Positions 42,863 to 50,001 of a stretch of DNA of 64,000 nucleotides are shown piece by piece. Below the pieces are notes generated by a model. The model was given only the letters and a program-made list of their open reading frames with translations, had not been told where the DNA came from and did no database searches. The position numbers were made by a program, and so were the translations under genes. Origin of the DNA: Candidatus Thorarchaeota archaeon (GTDB lineage Archaea; Asgardarchaeota; Thorarchaeia; Thorarchaeales; Thorarchaeaceae). Numbering within the stretch: the stretch's first letter is position 1; the number at the start of each line of letters is the position of its first letter. The stretch lies in contig JAEORG010000035.1 of the NCBI GenBank assembly GCA_016841005.1, positions 31,759 to 95,758 on the forward strand. The letters run 5' to 3'.

Positions 42863-43353
42863 TATTTGGAAATATCTTCATGATTGTAAACAAATTAACA
42901 GAATTCACAGTATTATCTTGTGAATGGCGCCATATTTGTGAATATGAATATGAAAAAGAATATGATAGAACTTTTAATCTGTGAAATAAGACTTCATAGA
43001 CCCGATAGATACTGTGAATGAAGCTACCCCTTCGTTTCCACTGGAACTAGGCAATCAAGAATATGATAGCATTCCAATGTCATTCACAATCATCATAGTT
43101 TAGTGAATATTAAAGTAAATGGAAAAATCCTTTATTTTGTGAAAATAAGTGATTATAGACCTTATTTTACCGAAAGGGACTAATACAATGTGTTAACACA
43201 TAATGTGCGGCAAAGATGAGCTCTGAATAGCTATGTATGGATTATCTTCCACTTATCTCTGTATACACAATTCACATACTCACACTTATTTGGAATTTCA
43301 ATGAATGTTCTTGTGAATAGGAATAGTAAAATCTAGTATAGAATAAAATTCAA
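42863..43353. other. 491-bp noncoding region with TGTGAA/TTCACA repeats and one ORB
   Basis: No convincing ORF. I count about ten copies of TGTGAA(T) or its reverse, ATTCACA, in both orientations, e.g. near 42903, 42919, 42936, 42979, 43012, 43082, 43102 (one base off), 43137, 43269 and 43311. One full ORB match sits among them. The region is AT-rich. It reads as a binding-site array upstream of the 213-residue unknown gene or as part of an origin. Confidence 0.6.
43026..43047 (-). other. origin recognition box (ORB)
   Basis: Minus strand reads GTTCCAGTGGAAAC then GAAGGGGT, essentially the full Orc1/Cdc6-binding ORB consensus (TTCCAGTGGAAAC plus G-string). It is the best ORB match in the window. 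Confidence 0.85.
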
Positions 43354-43995
43354 TTGGTGAAAACTTTGTCTGGAAAAGAACGAACGAACTACTTGTATGT
43401 TTTTACATACAATTCAGCTCCTGGTACAAAGGAGATCTTTCAGTGTAGATATGTATTTCCAGATGAAGCACTTAATCGGTTCAGAAAAATGTTAGCACTG
43501 GCTCCATCTTCATTTGATTTCAAGATTGATGTTTCAGATGAGGCGACAGGAGAAGAATCAAGCTTTCAAGTCAAGGGAAGTAGTGTTGAAGAAATGTTTG
43601 AGAAATTTCAAGTCTTTTTAGAAGCAAGTACAGGTTACATCTTTGAAACGACAGAGAAACTTTCTGCTGAACAGGAAATTGAAGACTCTGATTATGAATC
43701 TATGAGTAATTATGAAAAGCTTCAGGTTGTAATCTATGCATCATTCAAACATGGAAAATTCTCCTCATTGGATGTGGTAGAAATCTATGAAGGTACCTTC
43801 GAAGAAGGTCTTCCAAAGAGTACGGCATCTACATATCTTGCTAGGATGTGGAATAGAGGAAAGGGACACTTGGAACGTTTGGGTAATAGATCTGGATATA
43901 CGTATCGTCTAAAAACTGAAGTTGAAGAAGTCCAGAAAGAAATCGAACGGGCAGAAGCAATACTTGCAGCAATTCAAGTTCGAATTGGAAAATGA
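43354..43995 (+). CDS. unknown protein with C-terminal winged-helix-like region
   Basis: I do not recognise the 213-residue product. Residues 1-110 look alpha/beta. Residues 118-190 (MSNYEKLQVVIYASFKHGKFSSLDVVEIYEGTFEEGLPKSTASTYLARMWNRGKGHLERLGNRSGYTYRL, described here in pieces) have the spacing of a winged HTH, with the recognition helix KSTASTYLARMWNRG; a C-terminal coiled coil (VEEVQKEIERAEAILAAIQ) follows. The start is TTG 43354 or GTG 43357. It lies directly after the ORB/repeat region, so it may bind that DNA; this is inference. Confidence 0.72.
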   Translation: MVKTLSGKERTNYLYVFTYNSAPGTKEIFQCRYVFPDEALNRFRKMLALAPSSFDFKIDVSDEATGEESSFQVKGSSVEEMFEKFQVFLEASTGYIFETTEKLSAEQEIEDSDYESMSNYEKLQVVIYASFKHGKFSSLDVVEIYEGTFEEGLPKSTASTYLARMWNRGKGHLERLGNRSGYTYRLKTEVEEVQKEIERAEAILAAIQVRIGK

Positions 43996-44046
43996 ATGAT
44001 AAGGAGTCAGAGCCTTTCTTCAGATACACTGACCCCTTATGGAATA

Positions 44047-45363
44047 TCATAACTGTATTACTTTCTCTTCTAGCTTAATATCAAGCTTTTCGAGCTCGTC
44101 GAGTATTGGATTATAGACCTCGGGCATTATTGGCCGATGGACACCAGTGAGATTGATTTTTCCCTCTAATATTAAACGACTAGCAATAGCAACTGGCAGT
44201 GCAACAGTTCGAGACATTGAACTGTCACTATTTGGAATACCATAATCTATCAGAGTTGAAGTGATTCTTTCTCGTTTTGTTGGATAATCAGCAATAAACT
44301 CATGATGCATCACAATCATATCTCGTTCCCCAGGTGCATACTGAAGTTTTTCTTCAAATAAATGACATAAAGCATCAAGATATGTCGATATTCCGTCTGG
44401 TATTGTTTCATCACTGAATAGGCCCAACCAATCTAGACGATCAATGATAGAGTCAGTTACTTCCAGATTGAGTTTCTTTGCTACTGCAGATTTTACATCT
44501 TCTCCATTCGACGAGAGAAGCTGTGCTATCATTTGGGAATAACTGAGATTCTTGAGTAAACGTTCTTCAATATCCAGAATACCCAAATCTGCAATTTTCT
44601 TTAAAGTTCCACACCATCCGATATTACGCAAGGTTCCACGAAGCATGGTTTTTGTTTCGGGGATATTGTAAATATCGATATATGAAAGACTGTCCCTGTT
44701 GGGATATCCTTCGAACTGACCCATTCCTGGGACATCCATTATCTTATAATTATCAAAGAGATCTTTACCAGGAATGAAGACTTCTTTTCCATCTCTAAGG
44801 AAATGAGCATCATTTCTACCTGCAAGTAATACTCCACGAGGACTCCAAGATAGTTTGTATCCATATGGATTATTATTTGCATCAGGAGCTGGGAGACCAC
44901 CAGTAAATGAAGTGAAGCTTATGATTTTTCCATCTTTGTTGTGAACACTATCAATAATCTTCATGGCACTCATATGGTCAATTCCGGGATCAACTCCACA
45001 CTCATTTAGTAATAGAATTCCTGCTTTTGTTGCTTCTTCATCTAAAGCTTGCATCTCTTCTGAAATGTATGATGCAGTGCAAAAGGGCGTCTTATGACGA
45101 ATGGCAACTTTAGCGGCTTTCACATGAAATGTGTATGGCAAGAGAGAGCAGACCAGATTTGCCTCGGACGTAAGCTTCTCAAGAAGCTCATCATCTTTAG
45201 CAATGTTGAACGCGACAGCTTTTGCGTTGTCACAACCTTCAATCAGACGGTCAGCTTTTTCTTTTGTTCTGCTTGCCACAGTCACGTGAAATCCATGTTT
45301 ACATAGATATTGGATATATGGGTGAGCAACAAGGCCTGCACCCAGACAGAGTACGTTCTTCAT
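44047..45363 (-). CDS. saccharopine dehydrogenase (glutamate-forming, SDH half of AASS)
   Basis: Second enzyme of the saccharopine lysine-degradation route: oxidises saccharopine to glutamate and aminoadipate semialdehyde. The N-terminal Rossmann motif is VLCLGAGLVAHPYIQYL; other family marks are LLNECGVDPGIDHMSAMKIID, TGGLPAPDANNNPYGYKLSWSPRG and GMGQFEGYPNRDSL, which match the C-terminal half of eukaryotic AASS and yeast Lys9. The 438-residue length fits. It lies 12 bp downstream of the LKR gene, so the two halves are separate proteins from one operon. Confidence 0.9.
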   Translation of the reverse strand: MKNVLCLGAGLVAHPYIQYLCKHGFHVTVASRTKEKADRLIEGCDNAKAVAFNIAKDDELLEKLTSEANLVCSLLPYTFHVKAAKVAIRHKTPFCTASYISEEMQALDEEATKAGILLLNECGVDPGIDHMSAMKIIDSVHNKDGKIISFTSFTGGLPAPDANNNPYGYKLSWSPRGVLLAGRNDAHFLRDGKEVFIPGKDLFDNYKIMDVPGMGQFEGYPNRDSLSYIDIYNIPETKTMLRGTLRNIGWCGTLKKIADLGILDIEERLLKNLSYSQMIAQLLSSNGEDVKSAVAKKLNLEVTDSIIDRLDWLGLFSDETIPDGISTYLDALCHLFEEKLQYAPGERDMIVMHHEFIADYPTKRERITSTLIDYGIPNSDSSMSRTVALPVAIASRLILEGKINLTGVHRPIMPEVYNPILDELEKLDIKLEEKVIQL

Positions 45364-45375
45364 GTTTCAATTCAC

Positions 45376-46680
45376 CTAGTTTGGTAAACAGTCTTTGAGA
45401 TATTCGTATTTCTTGGTTAATTGTCCTTGATATACGATAACAGCATCAAGAAGTTCGTGTGGTAGGTCAAGTCTTTCAAAGGAAACATCAAAATTAGCTT
45501 TTGCTAACGCAGGAATGAAACTTAGAAGCGTGTCACTGAATGAAGTTGATGACTCAAGAGGTAGTTCACAAGGTAGATTGTCAACAGAAATTACAACTGG
45601 TCCATTTCCTGAAACACCTAGTTCTGCACGATCCTCATCAACAAGATATGTAAAAGCAGGTCGATCAGGTTTTGTGCATTTGACTGTGAATTCAATTGCT
45701 CCTTCTATATCGCATGATATATCACCCACGATACGCAGCTTCCTATTATCTTCCTTCCAGTGGCCTCGAACAAAGTCCTTAGTGATTAGGCGGGGATATT
45801 TTTCTGACCAGTAAATACAGTTCATCAAAATTGTAAGATATGGGAGATATTTCTGAAAATCACCTTTGTACTTTGTGAGACCATAATTGTAGTAATCTTG
45901 TAAATCAAAGTTAGAACTTGGGTCTATTGGAGCAACCATATGCTCTTCTTTGAAGATACATTTGTAGAGAGCTTTGTCATCCGAAGATAATTTAGAGAGA
46001 TTATCGGGTTCTACTGTTTTATGAGGAAGAAGATCGAAAAGCTCCTGTGCGCCTTTAGACACGTTTCCGTATCCTGCAAATCCTACAACAAGAGGTGTTA
46101 ATGAATTGGGAAAACCTTGTTCTTCTATTCGTTTACCCAGCTTCCTGAATTCGTTTTTCAAATCAGCGAGTGATTTTATGTTCATTGTTGGTTTCATTTC
46201 TGCAAAAGGGTTGGGTGAGATTCCTTCGTATTCAAGACGTTTTCCAAATGTCCTGAGTGTTTCTGATATTCCAGCAAGACCAGCCCAATTTCCAAAATAG
46301 ATAAGGCGTCGTCCTTTTTCATTGACAACTTTTTCATAATCAATAAGAGTAGCACCTGTTTCTATAATGTGTTTAAGCATCTTCATGTTGTAATCTTGGC
46401 ACTTGATTGTGTGACTAAAGAAAACATAGACTTTACCAGGTTCGTAGTATTCGATCGGTATCTCTTTGATTCCAAGTATAACCTTAGCAGAGCTTCCCTT
46501 TATATCACCGATCTCCGCATTTGCAATTGAATATTCATCAGTTGAGAAAAATCGTTGATCACTTGGTTCAACAATGAATTGGATTCCATGTTCTTTGTTT
46601 AGAAGTGCTGCATGTTCAGGAACAATTGCAACGCGTGTTTCAAATGCTTTTTCTTCCTTACGAAGACCAATTTTATTCAT
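45376..46680 (-). CDS. lysine-ketoglutarate reductase (LKR half of AASS)
   Basis: Condenses lysine and 2-oxoglutarate to saccharopine. The 434-residue protein aligns by motif with the N-terminal half of eukaryotic AASS: IGLRKEEKAFETRVAIVPEH (AlaDH/PNT-like N domain), GKVYVFFSHTIKCQDYNMKML, YEKVVNEKGRRLIYFGNWAG, the NAD-binding VVGFAGYGNVSKGAQE and IVGDISCDIEGAIEFT. It is followed by SDH after 12 bp. Together they suggest lysine catabolism, or reversible use in lysine synthesis. Confidence 0.88.
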   Translation of the reverse strand: MNKIGLRKEEKAFETRVAIVPEHAALLNKEHGIQFIVEPSDQRFFSTDEYSIANAEIGDIKGSSAKVILGIKEIPIEYYEPGKVYVFFSHTIKCQDYNMKMLKHIIETGATLIDYEKVVNEKGRRLIYFGNWAGLAGISETLRTFGKRLEYEGISPNPFAEMKPTMNIKSLADLKNEFRKLGKRIEEQGFPNSLTPLVVGFAGYGNVSKGAQELFDLLPHKTVEPDNLSKLSSDDKALYKCIFKEEHMVAPIDPSSNFDLQDYYNYGLTKYKGDFQKYLPYLTILMNCIYWSEKYPRLITKDFVRGHWKEDNRKLRIVGDISCDIEGAIEFTVKCTKPDRPAFTYLVDEDRAELGVSGNGPVVISVDNLPCELPLESSTSFSDTLLSFIPALAKANFDVSFERLDLPHELLDAVIVYQGQLTKKYEYLKDCLPN

Positions 46681-46780
46681 TGGAGCTCCTCCAAAGTTCT
46701 AAATGAAAGTAAGCCGTGAGCAAAAATAACCATGCTTTAACCTTTCCATTGTAGCTTTGTATTACACATAATAAAATTAG

Positions 46781-46792
46781 GAACATGTGTTC
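46781..46792. promoter_or_regulatory. GAACA-TG-TGTTC dyad
   Basis: A variant of the GAACACGTGTTC palindrome, 19 bp upstream of the small gene at 46811. Five-bp arms are perfect. Two perfect copies lie at 47109 and 47320. Confidence 0.4.
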
Positions 46793-46810
46793 TAGTATCT
46801 GGTTTTCAAT

Positions 46811-47110
46811 ATGACAGCATACCTATACATCTATGATTGTCGAAATGCTCGCCAATCAAATGCTCGAAGAGTTTCATTCACAAAGGAGCTCTATGGATTT
46901 ACATATTCATGGAAGACTAAGTCTGGTGTCAAGGAAAAAAGGAAAATTGGTGTTATAGAGGAATGTCCAGGATCTAAGTCAGTTGCAGATTCTGCAATAT
47001 TTGTTCCTGAAGAATACAAAGTTGTCTTTGATATGCTGTTTGATAATTATACTGACATTCTTGATGTAATTATTTACGAAGTTGTTTCTGAAGTAAAGAA
47101 TGAATTTTGA
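46811..47110 (+). CDS. small unknown protein beside the putative origin
   Basis: A 99-residue protein I cannot assign. It is mixed alpha/beta with a basic central part (FTYSWKTKSGVKEKRKIG) and an acidic, hydrophobic C-terminal half (EYKVVFDMLFDNYTDILDVIIYEVV). It has no membrane segment. GAACACGTGTTC-type palindromes lie upstream and directly over its stop codon, and the ORB pair begins 23 bp downstream. It may be a regulator linked to the origin, but only position supports this. Confidence 0.65.
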   Translation: MTAYLYIYDCRNARQSNARRVSFTKELYGFTYSWKTKSGVKEKRKIGVIEECPGSKSVADSAIFVPEEYKVVFDMLFDNYTDILDVIIYEVVSEVKNEF

Positions 47111-47120
47111 ACACGTGTTC
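47109..47120. promoter_or_regulatory. perfect palindrome GAACACGTGTTC
   Basis: Twelve-bp perfect palindrome overlapping the stop codon of the small gene and 13 bp left of the first ORB. Confidence 0.5.
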
Positions 47121-47132
47121 CAAAATCATTGC

Positions 47133-47155
47133 CACCCCCTAGTTTCCACTCGAAA
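47133..47155 (-). other. ORB-like element, left arm of oriC
   Basis: Minus strand reads TTTCGAGTGGAAAC then TAGGGGGTG; the core GTGGAAAC and G-string match, with one base off in TTCCAG. Confidence 0.7.
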
Positions 47156-47273
47156 TTCAAGGATCGTAAAAAGCTAAATTATCCAAAAGTATAAATATAC
47201 AATTATACAGCTCGCATTCATCTCCATTTTTTAATATATTATTAATGACCGCTCAATGATCTCTCCATTTTTT

Positions 47274-47295
47274 GTTCCAGTGGAAATAGGGGGGT
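47274..47295 (+). other. ORB element, right arm of oriC
   Basis: Plus strand reads GTTCCAGTGGAAA then TAGGGGGGT, matching the ORB core and G-string, in opposite orientation to the left arm. Confidence 0.78.
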
Positions 47296-47319
47296 ATATT
47301 GCCAGAGAAATATTAACTA

Positions 47320-47331
47320 GAACACGTGTTC
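47320..47331. promoter_or_regulatory. perfect palindrome GAACACGTGTTC
   Basis: Second exact copy, 25 bp right of the right ORB and upstream of iorA. With the copy at 47109 it brackets the ORB pair almost symmetrically. Confidence 0.5.
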
Positions 47332-47444
47332 CATTAATTAATTTGTACTACTTGTAATACAAACGCGACCACTACCAAAACACTGATACACAGTTATAGT
47401 TTCGACGAGCTCGCCCTACAATAGGGTATATTGGAGGAACTTAT

Positions 47445-49334
47445 TTGACTAAACCTAAGGATCTCCTCGAAGATACTCCAGGTAAGAAAGTACTTCTTCT
47501 ATCAAACGAAGCGATTGCTCGAGGTGTATTGGAAGCTGGTGTTCGACTTGTCGCACTATATCCAGGTACACCAAGTAGTGAAATAGGAAACAATCTAACA
47601 TTTATGGCTCCCCATATTCCTAACTTCTATTTTGAGTTCAGTACTAATGAGAAAGTAGCACTTGAAGTAGCTGGAGCCGCTGCAGTTGCTGGAGTAAGAT
47701 CCATGATGGTTTGTAAAGGACCTGGTCTAAATGTCGCTGCTGATCCTTTCTTTTCATTAGCATATGTTGGTGTAAGAGGTGGTATGGTCATTGTCGTAGC
47801 TGATGACCCTAGTATGTGGAGCTCTCAAAATGAAAATGATAGTCGCTATTATGCGCTCATGGGAAATATGCCAATGATGGAACCAGCTGATCCCGCAGAG
47901 GCAAAATCTATGGTGTTAGATGCATACAAATTTTCCGAACAATTAGAACTACCCGTACTACTCCGAACTACAACTCGTGTTAACCATACCCGAGCACCAG
48001 TTGAGTTTGGGGAAATTATCGATCGACCAGCGAACATTGAATTTAAGAAAGAACCTTTCCGGTTTGTACCAGTTCCCTCAGTTGCAAGAAAAAGACATCC
48101 TTGGTTGTTAGAGCAAATTGAGAAAGCACGTGAAATTGCAGAAAAGAGCCCACTGAACTTTCTTGAAGGTAGCGGTGAACTCGGAATTATCACAAGTGGC
48201 GTTTCTTATAATTATGTAATTGAGGCACTTATGATTCTTAATCTTAAAGCAGAAATTTTCAAGCTTGGAATTACACATCCTGTTCCAGAAAAGAGCATAA
48301 TCGACTTTCTGTCGAAACACAAACGTGTAATAATAGTTGAGGAGCTCGAGCCCTTCTTGGAAACACATACCCGAAGACTCGCACAATTAAACAAAATTGA
48401 TGTTGAAATCTTAGGAAAAGAACAAGGCTACTTCTCTAGAGTTGGTGAGTATAGTCCCCGTATAGTCATTGAGGCATTAGCCAAGATTAATAATTGTAAT
48501 ACAAGTATTAATTGGGAAGAAATAGACAAGAAGAAGGACAAACTACCGGAGTTACCACCTCGTCCTCCACTTCTCTGTGCTGGATGCCCCCACAGAGCAT
48601 CATACTTTGCAATTCGTACTGCAACCAGAGGTAAGGCAATCTATCCATCTGATATTGGTTGTTATACACTTAGTATAGCTGAACCCCTTGAAACAGCCGA
48701 TATCTTGTTTGACATGGGATCATCAATAACAACTGCATGTGGTCTAGCACAGGTGACAGGGCAAGATGTTGTAGCTTCGGTCGGAGACAGTACATTTTTT
48801 GCATCTGTACTTCCAGGTCTCATAAATGCAGTTTACAACAAACATCCAGTGAACCTTGTAGTATTAGACAATAGAACCACTGCAATGACTGGACATCAGC
48901 CTCATCCAGGTACTGGAATCACGGGTATGCAGGAACATGTCCCACCAATAGATATCGAGGAGGTGTGCAAGGGATTGGGTGTCAAGTATGTTAAGACAAT
49001 AAGTCCGTTTGAATCAATTGCTGGTATTGTTGGTGAGGTTCGAGAGATGGTTAAGTGGACTAGGGAAAACCAAGCACCAGCAGTGCTCGTATCAAAAGAT
49101 CCCTGTGCACTTCTTACGGCTGCAGAACGTAGAAAATCAGGTGAACAGCCATCAAAGTACTATGTTGACACAGAATTGTGTACCGCATGTAAGAGATGCC
49201 TTAATCGACTTTCCTGCCCAGCGATGTATCAAGATCCCGAAACCGAAATGGCTGTTATAGACGAAACGCTATGTAACTTCTGTGGAACCTGTGTTTCTGT
49301 CTGTCCACAAGGTGCAATCAAACAGGAGGAGTGA
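47445..49334 (+). CDS. iorA: indolepyruvate ferredoxin oxidoreductase alpha subunit
   Basis: Catalytic TPP-binding subunit that oxidises aromatic 2-oxoacids (from Trp, Phe, Tyr) to aryl-acyl-CoA plus reduced ferredoxin. 629 residues: N-terminal pyrimidine-binding part (LYPGTPSSEIGNNL), TPP part (CAGCPHRASYFAIR; VASVGDSTFFASVLPGLINAVYN; VVLDNRTTAMTGHQPHPG), and a C-terminal ferredoxin domain with clusters CTACKRCLNRLSC and CNFCGTCVSVCPQGAI. The start is TTG 47445 with GGAGG 7 nt upstream. It overlaps iorB by 4 bp (GTGA). Confidence 0.96.
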   Translation: MTKPKDLLEDTPGKKVLLLSNEAIARGVLEAGVRLVALYPGTPSSEIGNNLTFMAPHIPNFYFEFSTNEKVALEVAGAAAVAGVRSMMVCKGPGLNVAADPFFSLAYVGVRGGMVIVVADDPSMWSSQNENDSRYYALMGNMPMMEPADPAEAKSMVLDAYKFSEQLELPVLLRTTTRVNHTRAPVEFGEIIDRPANIEFKKEPFRFVPVPSVARKRHPWLLEQIEKAREIAEKSPLNFLEGSGELGIITSGVSYNYVIEALMILNLKAEIFKLGITHPVPEKSIIDFLSKHKRVIIVEELEPFLETHTRRLAQLNKIDVEILGKEQGYFSRVGEYSPRIVIEALAKINNCNTSINWEEIDKKKDKLPELPPRPPLLCAGCPHRASYFAIRTATRGKAIYPSDIGCYTLSIAEPLETADILFDMGSSITTACGLAQVTGQDVVASVGDSTFFASVLPGLINAVYNKHPVNLVVLDNRTTAMTGHQPHPGTGITGMQEHVPPIDIEEVCKGLGVKYVKTISPFESIAGIVGEVREMVKWTRENQAPAVLVSKDPCALLTAAERRKSGEQPSKYYVDTELCTACKRCLNRLSCPAMYQDPETEMAVIDETLCNFCGTCVSVCPQGAIKQEE

Positions 49335-49969
49335 AACAATTGTCGAGTATTACAAATAATACAGATGTGACTAACATTGCTATTACAGGTGTAGGTGGTC
49401 AAGGAGTCCTAACACTGGCAGAGATTATGGCAAAAGCGGCTCTTCAGGATTCTCACAATGTACGCGTAGGCGAAATTCATGGAATGGCTCAACGTGGTGG
49501 TCATGTTGTATGTACAGTTCGAATTGGAGAAAATGCTAGAGGACCTATTGTTGATTCAGGAACAGCCCACCTTGTAATCGGATTTGAACCCATTGAAACC
49601 CTTCGTGAAATCCATCTAGTCAGTAAAGATGGTATGGTCATAATGAGCTCACATGTTCAATATCCAGTAGCAGTATCAATGGGGAAAGCTGAATATCCTT
49701 CTGAAGAAATCATCAAGAATAATATTGGAAAGTTTTCTGAATCCATTTACGAATTTGATGCAATGCAACTTGCTCAAGAGGCAGGTAGTAGTAGATCAAT
49801 GAATATTGTAATGTTTGGAGCGGTAATTGGAAGTGGAATCACACCAATAAAAAAAGAAACTGCAATTCAAATGGTAAAGGAAGCATTTCCAGATAAATAT
49901 GCAGAAGTAAACACACTTGCATTTGAGGCAGGATATACAGCAATCCGTAAAATGCTCAAAAAGAACTGA
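49331..49969 (+). CDS. iorB: indolepyruvate ferredoxin oxidoreductase beta subunit
   Basis: Beta subunit completing IorAB, 212 residues, with the gamma-type domain signature ITGVGGQGVLTLAEIMAKAA and EIHGMAQRGGHVVCTVRIG. The GTG start at 49331 is inside the iorA stop and is preceded by GGAGG. A GTATTACAAATAATAC stretch, repeated exactly at 55259, falls at its 5' end. Confidence 0.95.
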   Translation: MKQLSSITNNTDVTNIAITGVGGQGVLTLAEIMAKAALQDSHNVRVGEIHGMAQRGGHVVCTVRIGENARGPIVDSGTAHLVIGFEPIETLREIHLVSKDGMVIMSSHVQYPVAVSMGKAEYPSEEIIKNNIGKFSESIYEFDAMQLAQEAGSSRSMNIVMFGAVIGSGITPIKKETAIQMVKEAFPDKYAEVNTLAFEAGYTAIRKMLKKN

Positions 49970-50001
49970 TTATCATTATTGTATTATCTGTAATACATTT
50001 A

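Larger units (their letters stand above)
47133..47295. other. putative replication origin (oriC): inverted ORBs around an AT-rich element
   Basis: Two ORB-like sites in inverted orientation (47133-47155 minus, 47274-47295 plus) flank 118 bp that include a very AT-rich stretch at about 47170-47270 (AAGTATAAATATACAATTAT; TTTTTTAATATATTATTAAT). This is the arrangement seen at experimentally mapped archaeal origins, where Orc1/Cdc6 binds both sites and the AT-rich duplex opens. No ORF covers it. Cdc6 is encoded about 24 kb away. Confidence 0.75.

Noticed and set aside
42863..43353. CRISPR-like array of short repeats
   Set aside because: The TGTGAA motifs are only 6-7 bp, irregularly spaced and in both orientations, with no cas genes.
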